Source of the DNA: Rhodopseudomonas sp. BAL398
GTDB lineage: Bacteria > Pseudomonadota > Alphaproteobacteria > Rhizobiales > Xanthobacteraceae
DNA: 64,000 nt
Assembly (NCBI RefSeq): GCF_033001325.1
Contig: NZ_CP133111.1
Coordinates: forward strand, 5,565,001-5,629,000
Direction: 5' to 3'
Below are positions 61,958 to 64,000 of this stretch, piece after piece (position 1 is the first letter of the stretch; the number at the start of each line of letters is the position of its first letter). The position numbers were made by a program, and so were the translations under genes. The notes beneath the pieces are model-generated. The model saw nothing but the letters and a program-made list of their open reading frames with translations. It had not been told where the DNA came from and did not search any database.

Positions 61958-63139
61958 CTAGACGCTGACAGGGTTCCATATACGCCCGTCGAACTGAACC
62001 ATTACCTCATTGCTGAACAAATTGCGTGATTCGTTTGATGTCTTGATATGCACGCCAGGCATCATCAGCTTCGAGATGTTGGGCCTGTCCAGGCTGATCG
62101 CCGTTTTCAGGAGATTCTCCCGGGTCACCTCGTCACCGAGTTGACCGATGACATCGGCCATGATTTGGGCGAACACATAGGAGCTCAAGCCAGTCCTGTT
62201 GTGCGGTTCGAGATCCGGAACATGCTTTTTCATGAAGTCGAAATAGGCCCGCATGGCAGGATCGCTCTCCCATTGAGGATCGCCCGGATCTTTTACGAAG
62301 GCGCTCGAATAAATCCCCTTGCAGATCTCCAGCCCGACCGGCCGAAATGTCTCGTAGATCGTACCGAATGCACCGTTGATGATCTGTATCGGCCGCCAAC
62401 CGATTTCATTCATGCGCTTGATCGACTGCACGGTCGCTCGACCGGTGGACAGATTGATCAGCACCTCCGCGCCGGTCGATTTTAGCGTCACGATCTGAGA
62501 GTCGATGGTTGGCTGAGTGATTTCGTAGGACATCTCGGAAACGACCATTTCTTGATTTTCCGGGCCGAGTCCCTTGCGCACTCCCTTGATCATGTCCTTT
62601 CCAAAATCGTCGTTCTGATAGAGCATCGCAATCTTAGCACCGGGATGGGCACGGGCAGCAAATTTCCCGTACATCTCACCAATGGTCTGAAGGTCGGGTA
62701 GCCCCGGTGTGCTCCACGGTGCGTTCTTGGGATCGTTGAAGCGAGCCGCGCCGCTCGACACGAAGAGCTGCGGGATCTTCTTGATGTTTAGATAGCGCTG
62801 GACAGCCGCCTGGGTCGGCGTGCCGAACGAATTGAACGTTGCAAAGACCTCGTCACTCTCGACGAGTCTGCGGGTCACCTCAACCGTCTTTGGTGGACTG
62901 TAGGCGTCGTCCAGGGAGATGAGCGAGATCTTTCGACCATTGACGCCACCCTCCGAACTCAGCTTGTCGAAATACGCAGATTGAACGCGCTTAAAGGATC
63001 CGGCTCCCGATAGTGGTCCGCTATAGGCGGTCGTCTGGCCCAGTTTGATCTCTTGCGGTGCTGACGCTGCTTTCGCTCGGATCGACGTGAGTGGAAGTGC
63101 CAGCCCCCAACCAACTAATGCTCTCCGGGAGATTGTCAT
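61958..63139 (-). CDS. ABC transporter substrate-binding protein (Tat-exported)
   Basis: A 393-residue LivJ-like binding protein with a twin-arginine leader (TISRRALVGWGLALPLTSIR) and the family segments IKLGQTTAYSGPLSG and AMLYQNDDFGKDMIKGVRKG. The ATG at 63139 is preferred since it starts the Tat motif; a GTG/ATG at 63166 adds nine residues. No permease gene lies between it and the enoyl-CoA hydratase, so partner genes are elsewhere or shared with the 52-59 kb importer. Confidence 0.83.
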   Translation of the reverse strand: MTISRRALVGWGLALPLTSIRAKAASAPQEIKLGQTTAYSGPLSGAGSFKRVQSAYFDKLSSEGGVNGRKISLISLDDAYSPPKTVEVTRRLVESDEVFATFNSFGTPTQAAVQRYLNIKKIPQLFVSSGAARFNDPKNAPWSTPGLPDLQTIGEMYGKFAARAHPGAKIAMLYQNDDFGKDMIKGVRKGLGPENQEMVVSEMSYEITQPTIDSQIVTLKSTGAEVLINLSTGRATVQSIKRMNEIGWRPIQIINGAFGTIYETFRPVGLEICKGIYSSAFVKDPGDPQWESDPAMRAYFDFMKKHVPDLEPHNRTGLSSYVFAQIMADVIGQLGDEVTRENLLKTAISLDRPNISKLMMPGVHIKTSNESRNLFSNEVMVQFDGRIWNPVSV

Positions 63140-63291
63140 CTTAATATCCTTGTGACGATTGACCACAGTGACCAGCTCGCTCAGCTAGCTGCGCCGGGAT
63201 CTTCGAGATACTGCCATTTGGCACCGTCCTCCATGTCATTGCCGCTTGAGCCCTTTGGCCGATCCGCTCAGATCTGCTTGTGGGGCATCAC

Positions 63292-64000
63292 TCAGTCGAG
63301 CGGCGCCCATATCGGCGCGCGCTTCTCGACGAAAGCCACACGGCCTTCGATCCGATCGCCGCTTTTCAGTAACGACTGCACCGCCGGGAGCGCACGCTCG
63401 ACGACAAACGCGCGCTCGAGATCGGGCTCCTGCATGCCGGCACGGATCGCTTGCTTGGAGGCGCGAATCGCAAGCGGAGATGCTTCGAGAATCTCGGAAG
63501 CCCAGACTCTTGCAACGTTGAGCGCTTCGCCACGAGGGACCACCTCGTTGACAAATCCCATGCTGAAGCCCTGCTGTGCCGTCACGCGCCGAGAAGTCAG
63601 GATCAAGCCGAGCGCATTTTTCAATCCGATCTGGCGGGGAAGGCGCTGCAATCCGCCCGCTAGTGCCGCCAGACCAACGCGAGGTTCAGGCAGGGAGAAA
63701 GTGGCGTGTTCGGCGGCGATGACGATATCGCAGGCAAGCGCGAGTTCGAAGCCGCCGCCGACTGCCAGTCCGTTCACGGCGGCGATGATCGGCTTATCGA
63801 TGTCGACTCGCCGCGACAGCCCGGCAAAGCCCCGTTCAGGCAATCCCCACGTCCGCTCTGGACCGTCGTATTTGAGATCGTTGCCGGCCGAGAATGCCCT
63901 GTCGCCGGCACCGGTGATAATCGCGGCACAGAGCTCCCCATTGCGTCGAAAATCGTCGAACACGATTTCAAGTTCGCGATGCGCCGGCCAATGCAGCGAA
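63292..64000 (-). CDS. Enoyl-CoA hydratase/isomerase, 5' end beyond the window
   Basis: A crotonase-fold protein whose N-terminus continues past the window edge (the last bases read SLHWPAHRELEIVFDDFRRN in frame). Oxyanion-hole segments are FSAGNDLKY and AVNGLAVGGGFELALACDIV, and the family glutamate region is LPEPRVGLAALAGGLQRLPR. It is probably a beta-oxidation enzyme for the CoA thioester produced in this gene neighbourhood. Confidence 0.87.
   Translation of the reverse strand, partial: SLHWPAHRELEIVFDDFRRNGELCAAIITGAGDRAFSAGNDLKYDGPERTWGLPERGFAGLSRRVDIDKPIIAAVNGLAVGGGFELALACDIVIAAEHATFSLPEPRVGLAALAGGLQRLPRQIGLKNALGLILTSRRVTAQQGFSMGFVNEVVPRGEALNVARVWASEILEASPLAIRASKQAIRAGMQEPDLERAFVVERALPAVQSLLKSGDRIEGRVAFVEKRAPIWAPLD

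Overview
The window looks like chromosome from a high-GC alphaproteobacterium of the Bradyrhizobium/Rhodopseudomonas group (Nitrobacteraceae). This is inferred from gene content and style, not from a database match: flagellar fliK-flgD, an MnmA and a PmtA of alphaproteobacterial type, GC-rich codon use, dispersed palindromic intergenic repeats of the kind common in that group, and an abundance of ABC, CoA and aromatic catabolic genes.

Layout. 0-5.8 kb holds a membrane diguanylate cyclase, an orphan HigA-type antitoxin, several dispersed repeats and a lone GmrSD-type (DUF262/DUF1524) defence nuclease of lower GC. 5.8-16.3 kb is mostly core: an MFS exporter, an SDR, a cupin, a DJ-1/PfpI protein, a MltB-type transglycosylase, flgD, fliK, mnmA, pmtA and a tRNA-Met. 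From the tRNA to 17.7 kb is a gene graveyard: a serine recombinase tail running antisense into the tRNA, a piece of an aromatic-dioxygenase reductase, and decayed DUF2063 and DUF692 genes (remains of a bufferin-type RiPP operon).

17.7-33.5 kb carries a haloacid dehalogenase with a divergent LysR gene, a flotillin, a branched-chain/urea-type ABC importer cut off in its second permease and joined to a 5'-truncated enoyl-CoA hydratase, then a double-headed acyl-CoA dehydrogenase, a CoA-transferase and a MarR regulator facing an operon of HicB-like protein, Rieske oxygenase, its flavin/2Fe-2S reductase and a second CoA-transferase. 33.5-37.3 kb is an operon of two MDR reductases and an epoxide-hydrolase-like protein, divergent from a TetR gene. 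37.3-40.9 kb mixes fragments (AAA+, LysR) with an extra peptide deformylase, a ModA-like binding protein lacking a signal peptide, and an esterase.

41-52 kb holds two similar catabolic modules. Each has a class A flavin monooxygenase, a hydrolase and an MFS transporter; the second also has an M24 metallohydrolase and a divergent LysR. 52.4-61.1 kb is one tight minus-strand operon: IclR, CoA-transferase, a complete Liv-type ABC importer, a salicylate-hydroxylase-like monooxygenase and a metallo-beta-lactamase-fold hydrolase. The window ends with another binding protein and an enoyl-CoA hydratase that runs off the edge.

Taken together, about two thirds of the window is a mosaic of small uptake-and-degradation cassettes for aromatic, ester or halogenated acids. 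Each cassette tends to have its own regulator, and several are joined through truncated genes, which suggests repeated acquisition and deletion beside the tRNA. No CRISPR array, rRNA or intact mobile element was seen.
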